Shown here: positions 13,738 to 34,739 of the stretch, one piece after another | How the letters are laid out: each line of letters opens with the position of its first letter | How positions within the stretch are numbered: position 1 is the stretch's first letter | Assembly (NCBI GenBank): GCA_035772405.1 | Contig: JAYKKM010000221.1 | Coordinates: forward strand, 1,430,501 to 1,494,500 | Reading direction: 5' to 3' | Source of the DNA: Chrysogorgia sp. JL179-B06 | Taxonomy: Eukaryota > Cnidaria > Anthozoa > Scleralcyonacea > Chrysogorgiidae | DNA: 64,000 nucleotides | Made by a program: the position numbers and the translations under genes | The notes under the pieces: model-generated | The model's input: only the letters and a program-made list of their open reading frames with translations | Databases searched by the model: none | Told to the model about the DNA's origin: nothing

Positions 13738-14290
13738 TTACAAAAAATCCCTAAGTCCCCGAGGTATAAATGAATCTAACTTGTATGCCCAGAATCCCTC
13801 CCTTGTTGTCGGATCATTTACATTTGTTTTATCAATTATTTTAATTTTAACATCTTCCAATCCATTATGTCCACTTTCATAAAAATGCGCATACAAATGC
13901 TCACCTGCTATTCCCCTACAACCCTTGCCGAACCTATTCAAACTGCTCTTATGGTTATTAAATATTTTCCTAATTGATGTAATCGTGCTTCCCACATAAA
14001 TCGTGGCACATTTCTTACATGTTATAAGATAAATAACTCCAACTGAATCGCAATCAAATGAATAATTGATGAAGTATGTATTACCCGCCCCTGCAAAGTT
14101 ACATCCTTCATCAACATATTTACAAATTTGACATCGAGACTTACCGTATTTTTTCATACCTTTATCCCTTAAATCTGAATTTTCACCTTTCAATTTTGCT
14201 CTAACCAAAACATGCTTAAAATTGTTGGCCTCCTATATGCAATCATAGGTTTATCCCCAAAAATGTCCTTCATGTCATCCGAAGCATGCA
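13738..14290 (-). pseudogene. Second Penelope family: GIY-YIG C-terminal region
   Basis: Minus-strand frame with KSRCQICKYVDEG (the Cys pair before the nuclease), FDCDSVGVIYLITCKKC, IYVGSTITSIRKIFNNHKSS, GEHLYAHFYESGH and a final REGFWAYKLDSFIPRGL. These are the GIY-YIG landmarks of Penelope-like elements. Upstream, another frame reads [18 protein letters not shown], so one frameshift lies near 14230. It differs clearly from the 3537 and 14592 copies, so a separate family is present. Confidence 0.8.
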
Positions 14291-14305
14291 AAATATATAA
14301 ATATA

Positions 14306-14502
<197 letters not shown>

Positions 14503-14591
14503 CGCTTACCTCAAAACTGGTCTGCTACAACTTGTTTCATCTGTAAAAGAATATTCAGGCAGTGACAATATCGAAAGGGATGACCGCTTAT

Positions 14592-16806
14592 TTATAGGCT
14601 TTCTGCCGGAAAGTGGGGGCGTATGTGGGGGACAAAGCATGAGGTCATGGCTTTCTTTGCGTTGATTACGCGAAATTTATTACGATGACGACACTGTGAA
14701 ATTATTTCCGCTCTTTTGTTGAGTAAACTATTCTTATTTTTTTCTTTTAAAATACAAAATTTTTCTTCTAAACATAAATTGCATCGTTTTGATCCTCCTG
14801 TGTACGAAATAGAATGTTTTAGAATTTGCCAATTAATACTGAAATCTTTATTGTTTTCTTTCAATGTCCAAATATATTTCGAAAGTTCGGTGTCATTTTC
14901 ATGCTTTTTATGTTGAAAAGATTTAGTGTGGTTGGCCAATCGCTCTTTGAATGTGGTTGCAGTCATACCAATGTAGTGTTTTATTTCGTTTGTGATGTTT
15001 ACTGTCACTGTTGCTTTGTATACTATGTCTCTAGTCATGCATTGTTCTTGAAGCGGGCAAATGGTGTTCTCTCTACAACTGCAATTAGTAGCGTCCCTAT
15101 ATCCTGCGGTTTGATGTTCCTAGCTATGCGTGCATTGTGCTTAGTGATTATTGACTTAACATTGTTCATGCAGCTGTAACTTACTTTAACTGTATTTCTG
15201 TTAAAAATCTTATGGAGCTTGTGGTGCGGAGGGAAATGTTTGTCAATTAGGCTAAGGAAATTACGTCCTATGTTAGTGCTGACACTCTTGCTAAATGGTG
15301 GGTTGAACCAAATGATATTGCGTTGCCTATTCCTACGTGGTCGTTGCGGTGTATCATGAGTGTAGCTAAGTTCATGATTAAAGTTGCTGTGCCTAAGCGC
15401 GTTCTGATATAAGGGTGCAGATTCCTGAAAAGTTTGCTCATCTGACGAAAGGAGTTTAATGCGTTTGTTAATTGATGCAGGTAGTTGCCTTGTTATGCTT
15501 GGTGGATGGTTAGAGTGCATATTTATGTATAGCGGATCGTCATTGGGCTTCCTATAGGGCCTATAGTTTCCATTGTTAAGGTCGAAAGTTACATCTAAAA
15601 AGTTTACTATACGTAAATTTGATTCGGCGGTGATTTTTAGGTCAAATTGCTCGAAAATTTTGTGGAGATCTTTTCTTGTTTTGTCTGCTAAACGTGCTGA
15701 TTTACTTTTTATGATAGCCAAACCGTCATCTCTATATAGGCCGATGCTTTATTTGCCAAATTTCTTACTTAGGTGGTTTAAAATGAAAAGGCCTACGAGC
15801 TCACAAATGTCCGCGCCGTCGAAACTGCCCATGGTAACGTCGAACAAATTCTTGCTATCTTTTTTTATCCATGAAATTCCGCTATTGAAAAGGAGAGATT
15901 TTCTAGCGTGTTTTATTATTGAAATGTTGTTTGAGGTATAGTAGCCAAATTTGAAGCCCAGGACAGAGCTTGGTCCAATAGTTTTTCAGAAATAGATGGA
16001 TAGAAATCGACAATGTCAAACGAAATGAAACTGTGTCTGTCCTTATCTTTTATATTGCCAAACCACTCAATAACTTGTTTTGTATTTCTCCATTGATTTA
16101 AATTCAGTTTTTGTCTCAAATTAGAATTAATTTTGTCCAAAATAGCTTTGCTTAGTTTTCCGGATTCGCTTTTGGCGGGGTTAATTAATCGACATTTTGG
16201 GTCGAAATTTTCTTTGTGGTCTTTTAAAGATATAAATGCTTCGCGTTTTTTCATTTTTTCAATTCTGTCGCCGATTCCTAAATTGTTCGAAATGTCTTTT
16301 AGTTCTGAGTCAATTTCATCTATAGAGTCCTCGGATCCATGCTTATATGTTTTTGTGATGTTGTCATGTAAGAGATTGTTGTATATGTCGGGCGGGGTTT
16401 CATAAATATTCCGAGTTTTGTCTGCAAAAATGAAAATGTTGGGAGACGTATTAATTTTCTTTAAATCGTTAGCCAAAGATTTCTGAAATTGGTTCCTATA
16501 TGGCCGGAATTGTACATTCTCGATTAGTTTTATAAGTTCGTCTTCGAAAGGTTTCATATCTGGAATCGAAGGAGGTGTTTTGTTGGACGCAAGGCCGAAA
16601 TGGTTCTTTTGGTTCTCACTATTTTTGTTTTTAAGAAAGAAATTGGCTTTCCATCTCATACGTTTTAATACACTTTCCACTTTTTCAATCAAATTCTTCA
16701 AATAAGCGTCCTGTGATGGTATAGGGATATTCTTTAGCGAATAGTCAAATCGAAATTGCCGCATTTTAAGGTTAGATAGGAATGAATAACGTAAACAAGA
16801 GTGCAC
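14592..16806 (-). mobile_element. Penelope-like retroelement, RT plus GIY-YIG, with two frameshifts and one stop
   Basis: The minus strand holds most of a Penelope polyprotein. From 16806 an N-terminal region leads to KCRLINPAKSESGKLSKAIL and RT motif A (FISFDIVDFYPSIS). A frameshift near 15950 moves to [23 protein letters not shown] at about 15750 sits just before motif C (IGLYRDDGLAIIKS). The next part, 15721-15035, holds NFLDVTFDLNNGNY, YRKPNDDPLYINMHSNHPPS and NRNTVKVSYSCM. A second frameshift near 15100 leads to NCSCRENTICPLQEQC and the GIY-YIG domain (KHYIGMTATTFKERLANH, GGSKRCNLCLEEK), ending at 14592. The order RT, CCHH linker, GIY-YIG is canonical, but the copy is not functional as it stands. 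Confidence 0.9.
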
Positions 16807-16826
16807 AACCGATATACGGGTGCAAA

Positions 16827-17105
<279 letters not shown>

Positions 17106-17109
17106 TTTT

Positions 17110-17520
17110 TCGAGTCGCAACGAGGGCAATTTGTGAAACTTTGAAAACACAAGTGAAATTAAACCATAATTTTACGAGGAACCAATTATGATTACCTGTT
17201 AATCATAATTTATAGAGGGCAAAATGTATTCATGAATAAGTTAACTACGCCGTCAACAACATGAGAAAGCCAACTATACAATCCACTGGATGTAAACGGT
17301 ACATTACAACCAACTTTGTTGAGTTAAACATTGGGGAGCTTGGATTTACAAGTAAAACAACATTAATAACTTAGCCAATTATATTCAAGTAATTTTGCCC
17401 TCTATATATACTGTACAGTGCTGGTGTAGTTTAGGGTGCAAAAACGTGCAGACTATAGCTGTTAATTTACAACCTGGGCCTGGACTAAACAATTAACATT
17501 ACTGTATACTGGTCAGTGTT
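17110..17520. other. Non-coding stretch
   Basis: No ORF or RNA gene recognised. Confidence 0.4.
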
Positions 17521-17524
17521 AGTA

Positions 17525-17584
17525 CGTGCACTGCTGTAGTAAGGGATAGCTCGGAGTAGACAGACAATACATGGATGATTGTCA

Positions 17585-17590
<6 letters not shown>
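17525..17590 (-). repeat. tRNA-SINE family tail copy
   Basis: Contains the complement of the family tail (CTCGGAGTAGACAGACAATA, CATGGATGATTGTCAA). Confidence 0.55.
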
Positions 17591-17755
<165 letters not shown>

Positions 17756-18344
17756 AACGTATATCATTTGAACCAGTAGATCATTGTTACCATCTCTAGA
17801 TCTCCATCTGAATCTCCAGTCTCCATTGGCTCAAATGGTTAGAGTCACTGGAAATCAGAAGGGAATCATTTTTCTGAGCTTAATGCAACCATTATGGAAC
17901 ATGTTAGGCCTACAGTAGCTGGCTTGGACAATGCTGGTCACATACTTGCAATGTAAAATACAGCTTATACCGGTATAGGATTACGTTGACATTGGGCATT
18001 TTGACACTCGATACTATGTTAGCTGAAATTGTTAGGGATTCAACAAGTACTGTGTCAGCTAGATCATTGTAAACAAGCATGCTAGGTATGTCATCTTGAA
18101 TATATAGATTTATGCCATGCTTTGTTGCACGTACATATAGCATTTGTATTACTAACCATCAAAATATGATATCTGCATTAGGCATTATTATTAATAATAA
18201 TAATAATACAATAATATTTATACGGGATATATAGATCCTTTAATGCTAAACACTGGTATCAATGTCAGTCTTCTTTCTTAACAAATTGAAGTTAATACAA
18301 ATACAAACACATAATTCATATATGTACAGTACGTGTTAATATAT

Positions 18345-18425
18345 ACACTTCTGTAGTGAATGTGGGAGACCTTGGAGTAGACAGACGATGCATGGACTAT
18401 CGTCAACTCGTATCCTCATATGTAG
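18345..18425 (-). repeat. tRNA-SINE family tail copy
   Basis: Complementary to the family tail (CTGTAGTGAATGTGGGAGAC, GGAGTAGACAGACGATGCAT). Confidence 0.55.
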
Positions 18426-18484
18426 AGTACAATGTTACAAAAACTAATTTTAACTCAAAAGTTGTATATCCTGAAGATTGTCAA

Positions 18485-18935
18485 TTAAAGCAATTGATAA
18501 GGTGCTAAAACATGTACTGTATGTATGAACAGATTTATTGAGATTGAATTTAGATATGATATGAAAATGCCTTCACAGAATTTCTTAACTAGCATTACAC
18601 AATGTAACTTTCTTCTAATTACAAGAGGTACCAATCCTAGGGTTTCTATGAACCAATCAGTTTCAAGTCCCGAGTTAGGAAAGATCAGTTTCCCTGCTCT
18701 GCGTTGAGACCTCTCCAGATAAATCAATATTAAGTTATCCACATCCCTGCCAGCTCCACATCGCAGTAGTCCAATGTGGGTAGAATTATCAAGTTGCTGT
18801 ATATCTATCCACACCAACAATCATGGAAAAAACCCTAATATGCATTGTCTTAGTAAACCCAATTTGAATGGGCCCTATATATTTGCACTATGTATGCCCC
18901 CATATGATAAAGATGCACTTTCTTCCTTCAACAGC
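18485..18935 (-). pseudogene. LINE RT 3' fragment, left arm of an inverted pair
   Basis: Minus frame has LERSQRRAGKLIF, then TDWFIETLGLVPLVIRRKLH, resembling the LxxxQRRAaRxI...L..L.l..RR..h region near the end of LINE polymerases. The outer end (ATGATAAAGATGCACTTTCT) recurs inverted at 19330, so this and 19327-19700 are two copies of one LINE tail in opposite orientation. Confidence 0.5.
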
Positions 18936-19326
18936 CAATAGTGTCTGTTTATACTAACTACGAGAAATACTTATACGCAACAACCCCTCGCCCGCTTACT
19001 GTTTGAAACTTTTATAGCGTAGTTGCTCTTCTTTTAGTTCTAAATTACTTGAATTAGATAATAGCCCATTCATTTGCCAAACTGAATACATTTTTAGTTG
19101 ACAATATCTCTGAGAGCTTTGCATTGTCTGAATTTAATTGTTTTATAGGACATCAAACTAAATACATGTAGCCCAAACTTTTTTAATTTTTGGGTGCAGC
19201 AACAGAATATAGTGGGGAAGTCTACTACTGTTTCTAACCATGAATCACTAAGAAAGAAATTACTTTTCTCACACTATTGACGATTCATGAACTAATCAAT
19301 TCAGTAGTTAGTATACAGGCACCAAA

Positions 19327-19720
19327 GGCTGTTGAAGGAAGAAAGTGCATCTTTATCATACAACGGGTGCCCTTTAAAAAAATCAAATTTGTTCAAATGT
19401 CCACGGATGCAAATAGCACAAATATATAGGGGTCCATTCAAATTGGATTTACTAAGACATATTAGGGATTCTACCCTGATAATTGTTGGTGTGGATTATA
19501 AGATTATATACAGTAAGTTGATAATTCTACCCACATTTGACTACTGTACTGTGATATGGAGTTGGCAGGAATGTGCATTTAACTAAATATTGAAGGTCAT
19601 GATCAGAGGTCTCAAAGCTTGACAAGAACCTGATATTTCCTAAGTCGCGACTTGAAACTTATTGGTTAATAGAAATTCTAGGATTGGTGCCCCTTGCACT
19701 AGAAGCAATTAAGTTACGTA
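19327..19720 (+). pseudogene. LINE RT 3' fragment, right arm of the inverted pair
   Basis: Plus frame reads IYSKLIILPTFDYCTVIW (the YxxLiLPxFDYCsvvW motif of LINE C-terminal regions), then stops and degrades. It begins with the inverse of 18903-18935. Confidence 0.55.
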
Positions 19721-20230
19721 CATGCATGTCAACAATGATCTAGCTGACACAGTAGCTTGTTCAATCCCTTACAATTTCTGCTGATATAGTGAGTGTCAAC
19801 ATATACGTGTACCAATGTCAACATAATCTTATATAAGCTGTATTTTACATTGCTAAAGGCTAGGACACGCATTTCCCAAGCCTATTAACAGACACAATAA
19901 GTTGTGCCCCACTAGGCCAGCTACTGTTGGCCTAACGTGTTCCATAATGGATGGAGTAAACACAGATCATTTATGGAATACGTGCCATATACAATACATG
20001 GACGTCAAGCTCATATCCTCAGAAAAATTATTCCCGGTTGATAAAAGTATAACCTTCTTATTGCCAGTGACAGTTACAATGATGTACTGGTTTGAGTGAT
20101 ATATGTACTGCCTATGCAGCAGTTACTATATATCAGTAATGCTTGGATCTGTTCATATATACACTGCTGTACGCGAATGTGAGCTGCATATAGGCAATGA
20201 ATCGAATCAGTACATCATTGTAACCTTCAC
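19720..20230. other. Non-coding repeat-rich stretch
   Basis: Short pieces resembling 17900-18100 in inverse orientation (ATCTAGCTGACACAGTA, GTCAACATAATCTTATATAA) suggest an old inverted duplication. No gene recognised. Confidence 0.35.
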
Positions 20231-20231
20231 T

Positions 20232-20400
20232 CTCTGAGTCTCGGTAGCTCAATGGTTAGAGTGTCTCACCAGAATCAGAAAGTTACTATACAGGTTCAAT
20301 TCTAGGGTCCCAGTCCCACAGAATAATTTTTCTGACGATATGAGCTTGCATGACAATCGTCCATGTATCATCTGTTTACTCCGAGATCTCCCTTATTCAC
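20232..20400 (+). repeat. tRNA-derived SINE (fullest copy)
   Basis: Head CTCGGTAGCTCAATGGTTAG is a good A-box and ACAGGTTCAATTCTAGGG a usable B-box. The tail TGACAATCGTCCATGTATCA continues to CTCCGAGATCTCCCTTATTC. Tail pieces recur at 9400, 17525, 18345 and 32185, defining a family. Confidence 0.65.
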
Positions 20401-20799
20401 TACAATTATGGTTTTTTTGAAGCTCTTGAGTAAATACCAAAATATATTTTCGAAAATTCTAAACATATTACACACTTTCAAATTTTTGCACGATAGCTAC
20501 AATAAGAAGGCTCTACTCAATGGTTATAAACTGGAAACTTGCACCATAATTGTGAATTTTCAAGGACTTTCTAATGGCATATAGCATAAATCTCTCTGTT
20601 AAGTATTTCAAAATTTGTCTAAAGATTTCTGAACAATCACAAGACAGTATATACATTAACTGTACAACTAACAATAACATTTTGTTGTTTTATTGAAGAG
20701 TACTATAAAAGGTTTACATTGTATAGGCACTATAGGCAGTGTAGAAATACAGATCTCTTAAAGGTTGGGGCACTGCCAAAATAGTGTGTAATGCAGGTC

Positions 20800-20845
20800 T
20801 CAGACATTCAACGCTTCGAGCCAAAGCCCTTCGTCTGCACTCAAG
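20800..20845 (-). repeat. Penelope repeat end with degraded hammerhead core
   Basis: Minus strand GCAGACGAAGGGCTTTGGCT then CGAAGCGTTGAATG has the AGGGCT/GGCTC stem but altered boxes. Confidence 0.35.
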
Positions 20846-20849
20846 ACAA

Positions 20850-22019
20850 TCAAAGAGTTACTGCATAATAAACGATAAAGTAGTGAAGCCAGTGCTTATT
20901 CGTACGGTAGCAGTAAGGCGGTAGTCTTAGAACTCAACGAAATGCTAATCCGAATACTAAACCTAACCAAATTACTAACCCTAACCAAAAAACTATGCTG
21001 AAAAGGCAGATGATTAATGTTTATCGAACTCGACCGAAAATCACGGGTTGGGAACGAACGCCTTGTTTATATCTCCTGTCTTGCAAATATATAGACACTT
21101 AAAAGTTGAAAACGAAAGGGCCTTCGCTCAACACAGACTCACAGTGCACTATTATTATTAGACCCTATTTGAGAATACTAATTTCTTTACCTGTATTCGT
21201 GTCCGAGCAAAGTATCCTGTATACATAGGCGTAGATGAATATTTCAAAATAAAACTTGCTTGTCCGTCAACATTACAACATTCTACAGTTTCGGCATGAA
21301 ATCAGTGTTTGTTCAAAACAAACCTTACTGTATCCGCTGATTTTGTGCGGAATATGACTTGTTTTGATGGTCTGGTATCCATAGCAATAAATTTGTCCAA
21401 AAAAACACTTTGAATAACCGTTTCAATTTTTGCATTCGCAATCATGTGACGGTTCAATTTAAATATTAATTCAAATGCAGATATTTACCATATCTTGTTA
21501 CCAGGGCCACATTTTCCGATGCCGCGCATGGGCCGTTGATCTTGAATATATACAGCTAATTGCATTAAGGTTGTCCTCCGACAAAGCTAAAAGGTAAAAG
21601 CCAAGCGCGAAAAGTACGATGGGAGCGACTAGTTTGAATTAATTAACTGCGTGTGAATAAATACCTATTTTCCCGTTTAAACCAATTTTCTTTGTTGTTG
21701 AGTTTAACCGACATGACTAAACTGCATGTGGAAAAACGTTAGTTGTTGTTTTTCGAAAAGCAGTTGATGCAGTTTGCCAGTGAGTGCATTTGAAGTAGTC
21801 TAAGTAATACCTCCAAGAATATCAGGCAGTTTTTGTTTACAAATAACTTGCAGATAGTTGTGAAATAGAACGCAGGCAAAAAGCAGCGAATATTCTCCCC
21901 GGGGACCTCAAATATGCTGGAGCCCGCCAGTTGTTGAAATGTCGAATAATTAATGAATCTCTGCGTATAGCTGTGCTATCACGATAGTGTTAAACTCTAA
22001 AGCAGTGTTTTGTACAAAA
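20850..22019. other. Upstream region of the 22 kb gene
   Basis: No ORF of note. Contains a short run of telomere-like CTAACC units at 20958-20995 (AACCTAACCAAATTACTAAC). The 5' UTR and promoter of the following gene probably lie in 21500-22019, but no TATA or initiator is convincing. Confidence 0.3.
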
Positions 22020-22424
22020 ATGGATGAGGAGGATACTGTAAATATTATGCTTAAAGTTGTTCGCCAAGGCAATAAGAATCAAAACGATACTTATACTAAG
22101 CAAGATGTCCCGATTTTTGACGGTGTAAGAGAGATGAGGGAATTCTTGATAAAAAATTTCAAAGACGAGCTTGCGCCAGCAATCGACGAATATTCCTTTC
22201 GCTTGGGTTACATTGGAAACAAAAATCGGAAATTTACAATTTCCAGTGATGCACACCTTGCCGAAGCCCATTCGAACGTAAAAATGGGCTGGCTCACGCT
22301 TTGGACAGATCCCCATGAAGCAACGGCGAAGTCAAATGCTTCTAATTCTAATGGCTCGAAGCGACGCTTTTCCCAATTCATGGCAGGCGTTTTTCAAAAC
22401 TCAACTATGATTCCATGTGCTTAA
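22020..22424 (+). CDS. First exon, PB1/ubiquitin-like domain protein
   Basis: ATG at 22020 opens MDEEDTVNIMLKVVRQ, followed by KDELAPAIDEYSFRLGYIGN and NRKFTISSDAHLAEAHSNVK, GWLTLWTDP. The pattern, a strand-rich start then FRLGYIG-x-x-x-x-KF-x-I-x-SD-x-x-L-x-E...LW, is that of a ubiquitin/PB1-like fold. I do not recognise a named family. The frame stays open to TAA 22424, but the next exon needs a phase-1 junction, so the true donor lies before the stop (a weak GTGCTT at 22420 fits the phase). Function unknown. Confidence 0.5.
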   Translation: MDEEDTVNIMLKVVRQGNKNQNDTYTKQDVPIFDGVREMREFLIKNFKDELAPAIDEYSFRLGYIGNKNRKFTISSDAHLAEAHSNVKMGWLTLWTDPHEATAKSNASNSNGSKRRFSQFMAGVFQNSTMIPCA

Positions 22425-22472
22425 AACGTCATTTATTTTCGGTTAACAATTAACATTTCTTGTTTCCCTCAG

Positions 22473-22585
22473 GCTCAGAAGATTCAAATCCCGCCGATGC
22501 GTTTGACAACTGTGTGCGTCGGTTAGGCGACAAACACGGGAAGAACATTCCTGAATTTAAGATAAATGTTTGGGCAAAAATGGTG
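22473..22585 (+). CDS. Second exon of the ubiquitin-like-domain gene
   Basis: The acceptor TTTCCCTCAG and donor GTAAGG frame 113 bp. With two leading bases it reads SEDSNPADAFDNCVRRLGDK then HGKNIPEFKINVWAKMV, a helical, charged segment. It enters at phase 1 and leaves at phase 0. Confidence 0.55.
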
Positions 22586-22665
22586 GTAAGGCCGGTTCGT
22601 TTTATTGCCTATTGTGACAGCTTAGGTTGCTAACAAGAATTATTCTCACATATCTTTTATTTAAG

Positions 22666-22834
22666 ATTAACGGAACGCATAAAAGTGAAGATATGCCTCC
22701 AAACATTCCGTTTTTTAAAAGCTGGCCCGGTAGTTTCGCGTGCAGTTTCAACTGCTAGTGCTAGCTCGGTCACACTGAGTAACGAATGTAATGCCACCCA
22801 AGACAGAGTAGAAGTTCAGGACAAGGAGAAATTA
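22666..22834 (+). pseudogene. Third exon, frameshifted
   Basis: After a TTTAAG acceptor the phase-0 frame gives INGTHKSEDMPPNIPFFK and soon stops. A frame offset by one base continues KAGPVVSRAVSTASASS to a GTAAGT donor at 22834. The switch lies at a TTTTTTTAAAA homopolymer. Either the gene is broken by a one-base indel or the assembly has an error there. Confidence 0.45.
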
Positions 22835-22929
22835 GTAAGTTCCTGTAACTAACCGTACTCAGTCAGTAATATAGTTATTAATGACAATTTTTACTAATAA
22901 AAATTATAGTTAATGGACGATACACTGTA

Positions 22930-23300
22930 AAAAAAGTTGAGTAGAATGAACTCAAAATATTGAGTAAAATGTGCACCCACAGCAACTCCTTATTTTGAGT
23001 AAAATATTCATTTACTCATGCTTGAGTAAATTCTACTCAAAATTTGAGTTCTAGTTACTCAAGATAAATGCACCCACAGCAACTCCTTATTTTGAGTAAA
23101 ATATCAATTTACTCATATTTGAGTAAATTCTACTCAAAATTTGAGTTCTAGTTACTCAAGATCAATGCACCCACAGCAACTCCTTATTTTGAGTAAAATA
23201 TCAATTTACTCATAGTTGAGTAAATTCTACTCAAAATTTGAGTTTAGTTACTCAACACTAATGTGCTTAATGTAACTCCTCATTTTGAGTAAAATACCTA
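22930..23300. repeat. 97 bp minisatellite rich in TTGAGTAAA/ACTCAA
   Basis: The unit starts TGCACCCACAGCAACTCCTT (22972, 23069, 23166 and a diverged copy near 23262). Each unit carries several TTTACTCA/TGAGTAAA inverted motifs. Confidence 0.8.
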
Positions 23301-23309
23301 AATACTCAC

Positions 23310-23815
23310 AATTGACTATACTGCAGTTGTTAGCGAAAATTAACAATTTGACAAAATACAAGCAAAAGTTAGTGGCAGTTCATAAAAATTGTATATTTGT
23401 CAGGAATTAAATTTACAAAACAAAACAAGTTATATTTATAGTGCATGCATCATGTTAAAAGTTCTTCTAAATTATTTTTGAATGTAATTATTGAGGAAGG
23501 ACATTTTAACCCATCCAATATGTTTAAAACACACTTTTGGAGAAATAAACCAAAGTTGTTGATAGATGGCAGGTACTGGAACATCATGGACAAGTAATTA
23601 GCAGCCACTTTTCAAATTATTTTTGCTGCAGACAAGAAGATCTCTGGTGCTTCATATATTAAGCCTTTCACAATAACATGTGGCGACGAATTGGTGCTAT
23701 CAGTTTTCAACCACTTTTTGGATATTAGCATCTTCCTGAAATTATTCAAATAAAAAATATCTCAGCATATATGTAAGTGTAAATAACAAATAACTGAGAA
23801 GAAATTATAAAATAT
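23310..23815. other. Non-coding, AT-rich
   Basis: Nothing recognised. Confidence 0.4.
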
Positions 23816-23819
23816 ATAC

Positions 23820-24000
23820 CTGCAGGGCTAATCGTCCTTAGTTGCAGCCGGTGGCTGAATTGCGAAGGGCGCAGATCAAACATGGTCAAGTCGAAGGTAT
23901 ATTAAAGGTATATATACCCATGTCTGACCACTTAACTTCAAACCTCAGTGGTGAGTGGTAGCACCCTAACAGAACACGCCACCCGTGCTTCCCTATAACA
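23820..24000 (-). repeat. 5S rRNA-derived SINE-like repeat (copy 1)
   Basis: Shares GCAGATCAAACATGGTC and CACCCGTGCTTCCC with the copies at 36700 and 45640. The CACTTAACTTCAAACCTCAG block corresponds to the inverted 5S GAAGTTAAGC segment. This is the most degraded of the three. Confidence 0.45.
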
Positions 24001-24494
24001 TTGCTGTTATAATGGTGAATTTTAATTATGATACAGAACAGATGAAGATCTTGGTAGACAATCTATAGTAGCACAACATACTACATAACATTTCTATTCA
24101 CTGCACTTCAAATCTCATGCTGTATAAAATAATTCATTTTAAGGAAATATAATATTTCAGAAAAAGGAATTATATTCAAACATGTAATTGCAAATGCAAA
24201 CTCGATCTTTGTGGCACATTCAAACACCTCAAGGAAAAACAGACAGGCATGTGCTGTATTATTGATTACAGTATGGAGATAAATCTAAAATTATGGATCA
24301 AGTTTGTAAACTGGAAAGCTCTGTTAACACCGCCCTGTGGCGTTCGTTAAAATTCTGCCTACATGAAGTAGATGCTTGCTATTGATTCCGAACGACGAAC
24401 GAACGAACTCACACACGGAATATAAACTATAAAGCGTTGCTAAAGGCACCGCAATTTGCATACATATGCACAGGAACATGGTCACGTATTATAT

Positions 24495-24750
24495 TTAGAT
24501 CATAATAACTAGTTTACAAGCGCAGCGTAAAAACGTGTTATTGTTGGACAAGCTGGATACAGACTTGATGAGAAATGATCATAATAACTAGTCTACAAGC
24601 GCAGCGTAAAAACTTGTTATTGTTGGACAAGCTGAATACAGACTCCACAGAATAGAGATCAACAGTTGATCTACCTTCTCAACAAGTCTGTATTCAGCAT
24701 GTGCAACAATAACAGGTTTTTACGCTGCGCTTGTAAACTATAATAAGAGG
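24495..24750. mobile_element. Tandem-plus-inverted repeat (foldback element)
   Basis: TAACTAGTTTACAAGCGCAG...GACAAGCTG occurs twice directly (24505 and 24586, period about 80) and once inverted (24690-24745). Non-coding. Confidence 0.65.
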
Positions 24751-25665
24751 CCGAAACCTCATCATCTTCGAACACGAGGCCCGAAGTATCTTCGAACACC
24801 CGACGCAATACTACCCAGTAAATCATAGTTATAATATTAAATTAGTAGTGATAATTGCTTACCTCTGTCATTTCGAGTGTTGGTTGCGTTGAAAGAATAT
24901 TATTCAAATCCAAACGCGAAGTTGACTGTTACAGCTATGTGGCGACTGTCGAAGCGATTGGAGCTTCAACGCTGTGTCGGATCAAAATTTCCTGTATTCT
25001 GATTGGTAGAGCCGCAGGCGGACCTCTGCGAAGACAGTGCTGCATTTGTGTTGCTAAATTAAGCACACCGTCATTGTCGCCTCATTGGTCGAGAACTCAT
25101 TTGGTTGATCCGATTGAAATAAATGGTCAAAATATAAAAATTAATATATATTCACCTTAGCTTATAAAATAGCATTTTCGCGTACCGTATAAGGTAGCCT
25201 ATTACATGTTCCGATCGTGTGTTACTGATATACGTCGAAACAACGATCGCGGTCACTGTAGTTATTGCGGCGACATATAGTAAAGCATATTAACTGCCAA
25301 TACGACTCTTCGCTCTATACATCTCTTCACTCAGATACATATAAGATAGATATGTATGTTTAGTTTTCATGTGACGGGCAATGCGAGGGGCAATGGCCTG
25401 TTATGCCACAGCGCATATGTAAGTAAAGGCGGATTTCCAGTCCATGCATGCATGCAAGCCACCCGTTTCGCTTGATCTAAATGGGTATTACCCATAGTTC
25501 TAAATTTTAGAATGTGGGAGATAGCCGTGTTAGATTGCTATCTCCGCTACCTAATAGGGGACTATTAGGGATTTGCACATAATTAAGGTATAACTCTCAT
25601 GAACTGATGAACTACGTACGGCGCCATTTGCATTTATAACAAACAATTTTAATATCGAGATTAAA
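24750..25665. other. 5' flank of the homeodomain/HMG-like gene
   Basis: Two ATTGGT/ATTGGA-type inverted CCAAT motifs (about 24957, 25001, 25085) suggest promoter sequence, but no start site is defined. Otherwise no gene is seen. Confidence 0.3.
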
Positions 25666-25667
25666 TC

Positions 25668-34354
<8,687 letters not shown>

Positions 34355-34361
34355 GTTCTGT

Positions 34362-34735
34362 AAATGCAAATGTAAATGTAAATGTAAGGCCAAAATAAAA
34401 AATACCTTGGTTTCCGGTTTCCCGACCCTACCTAGTTTTTGGCCAGTAAAATACCGACCCTAATCTTTTTATTGAAATTTTGAAAAGCCTTGGTACAAGT
34501 TGCAGCTTGATTTGCATCCTGGGATAGCAAACATGGCTGTCTATCCAGGCAGCATCCTCAAGATCAGCGTGGTTTGGTAAATCCTGTTGTTCGTCCATGC
34601 AATGTTTGGAAAAAAAAAGGGAAAAAAAAGAAAAACCGACCTACCCTACCTAATTTTTTTCAGGATGAAATAGGAAACCCAGGTTGTTTTTTTTCTTGGC
34701 CTAAATATAAATGTAAATGTAATGTAAATTATGTT
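34362..34735. mobile_element. Foldback MITE at the 3' end of the homeodomain/HMG-like gene
   Basis: AAATGTAAATGTAAGGCCAA and GGTTTCC...CCTACC are repeated inverted at the right end (GGTAGG...GGAAACC, TTGGCC..ATTTACATTT). It begins eight bases after the stop codon, so it probably supplies the 3' UTR. Confidence 0.6.
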
Positions 34736-34739
34736 AATG

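Noticed and set aside
20950..21000. CTAACC-type units as a telomere remnant
   Set aside because: Only four irregular units (AACCTAACCAAATTACTAAC); too short and imperfect to call an interstitial telomere.
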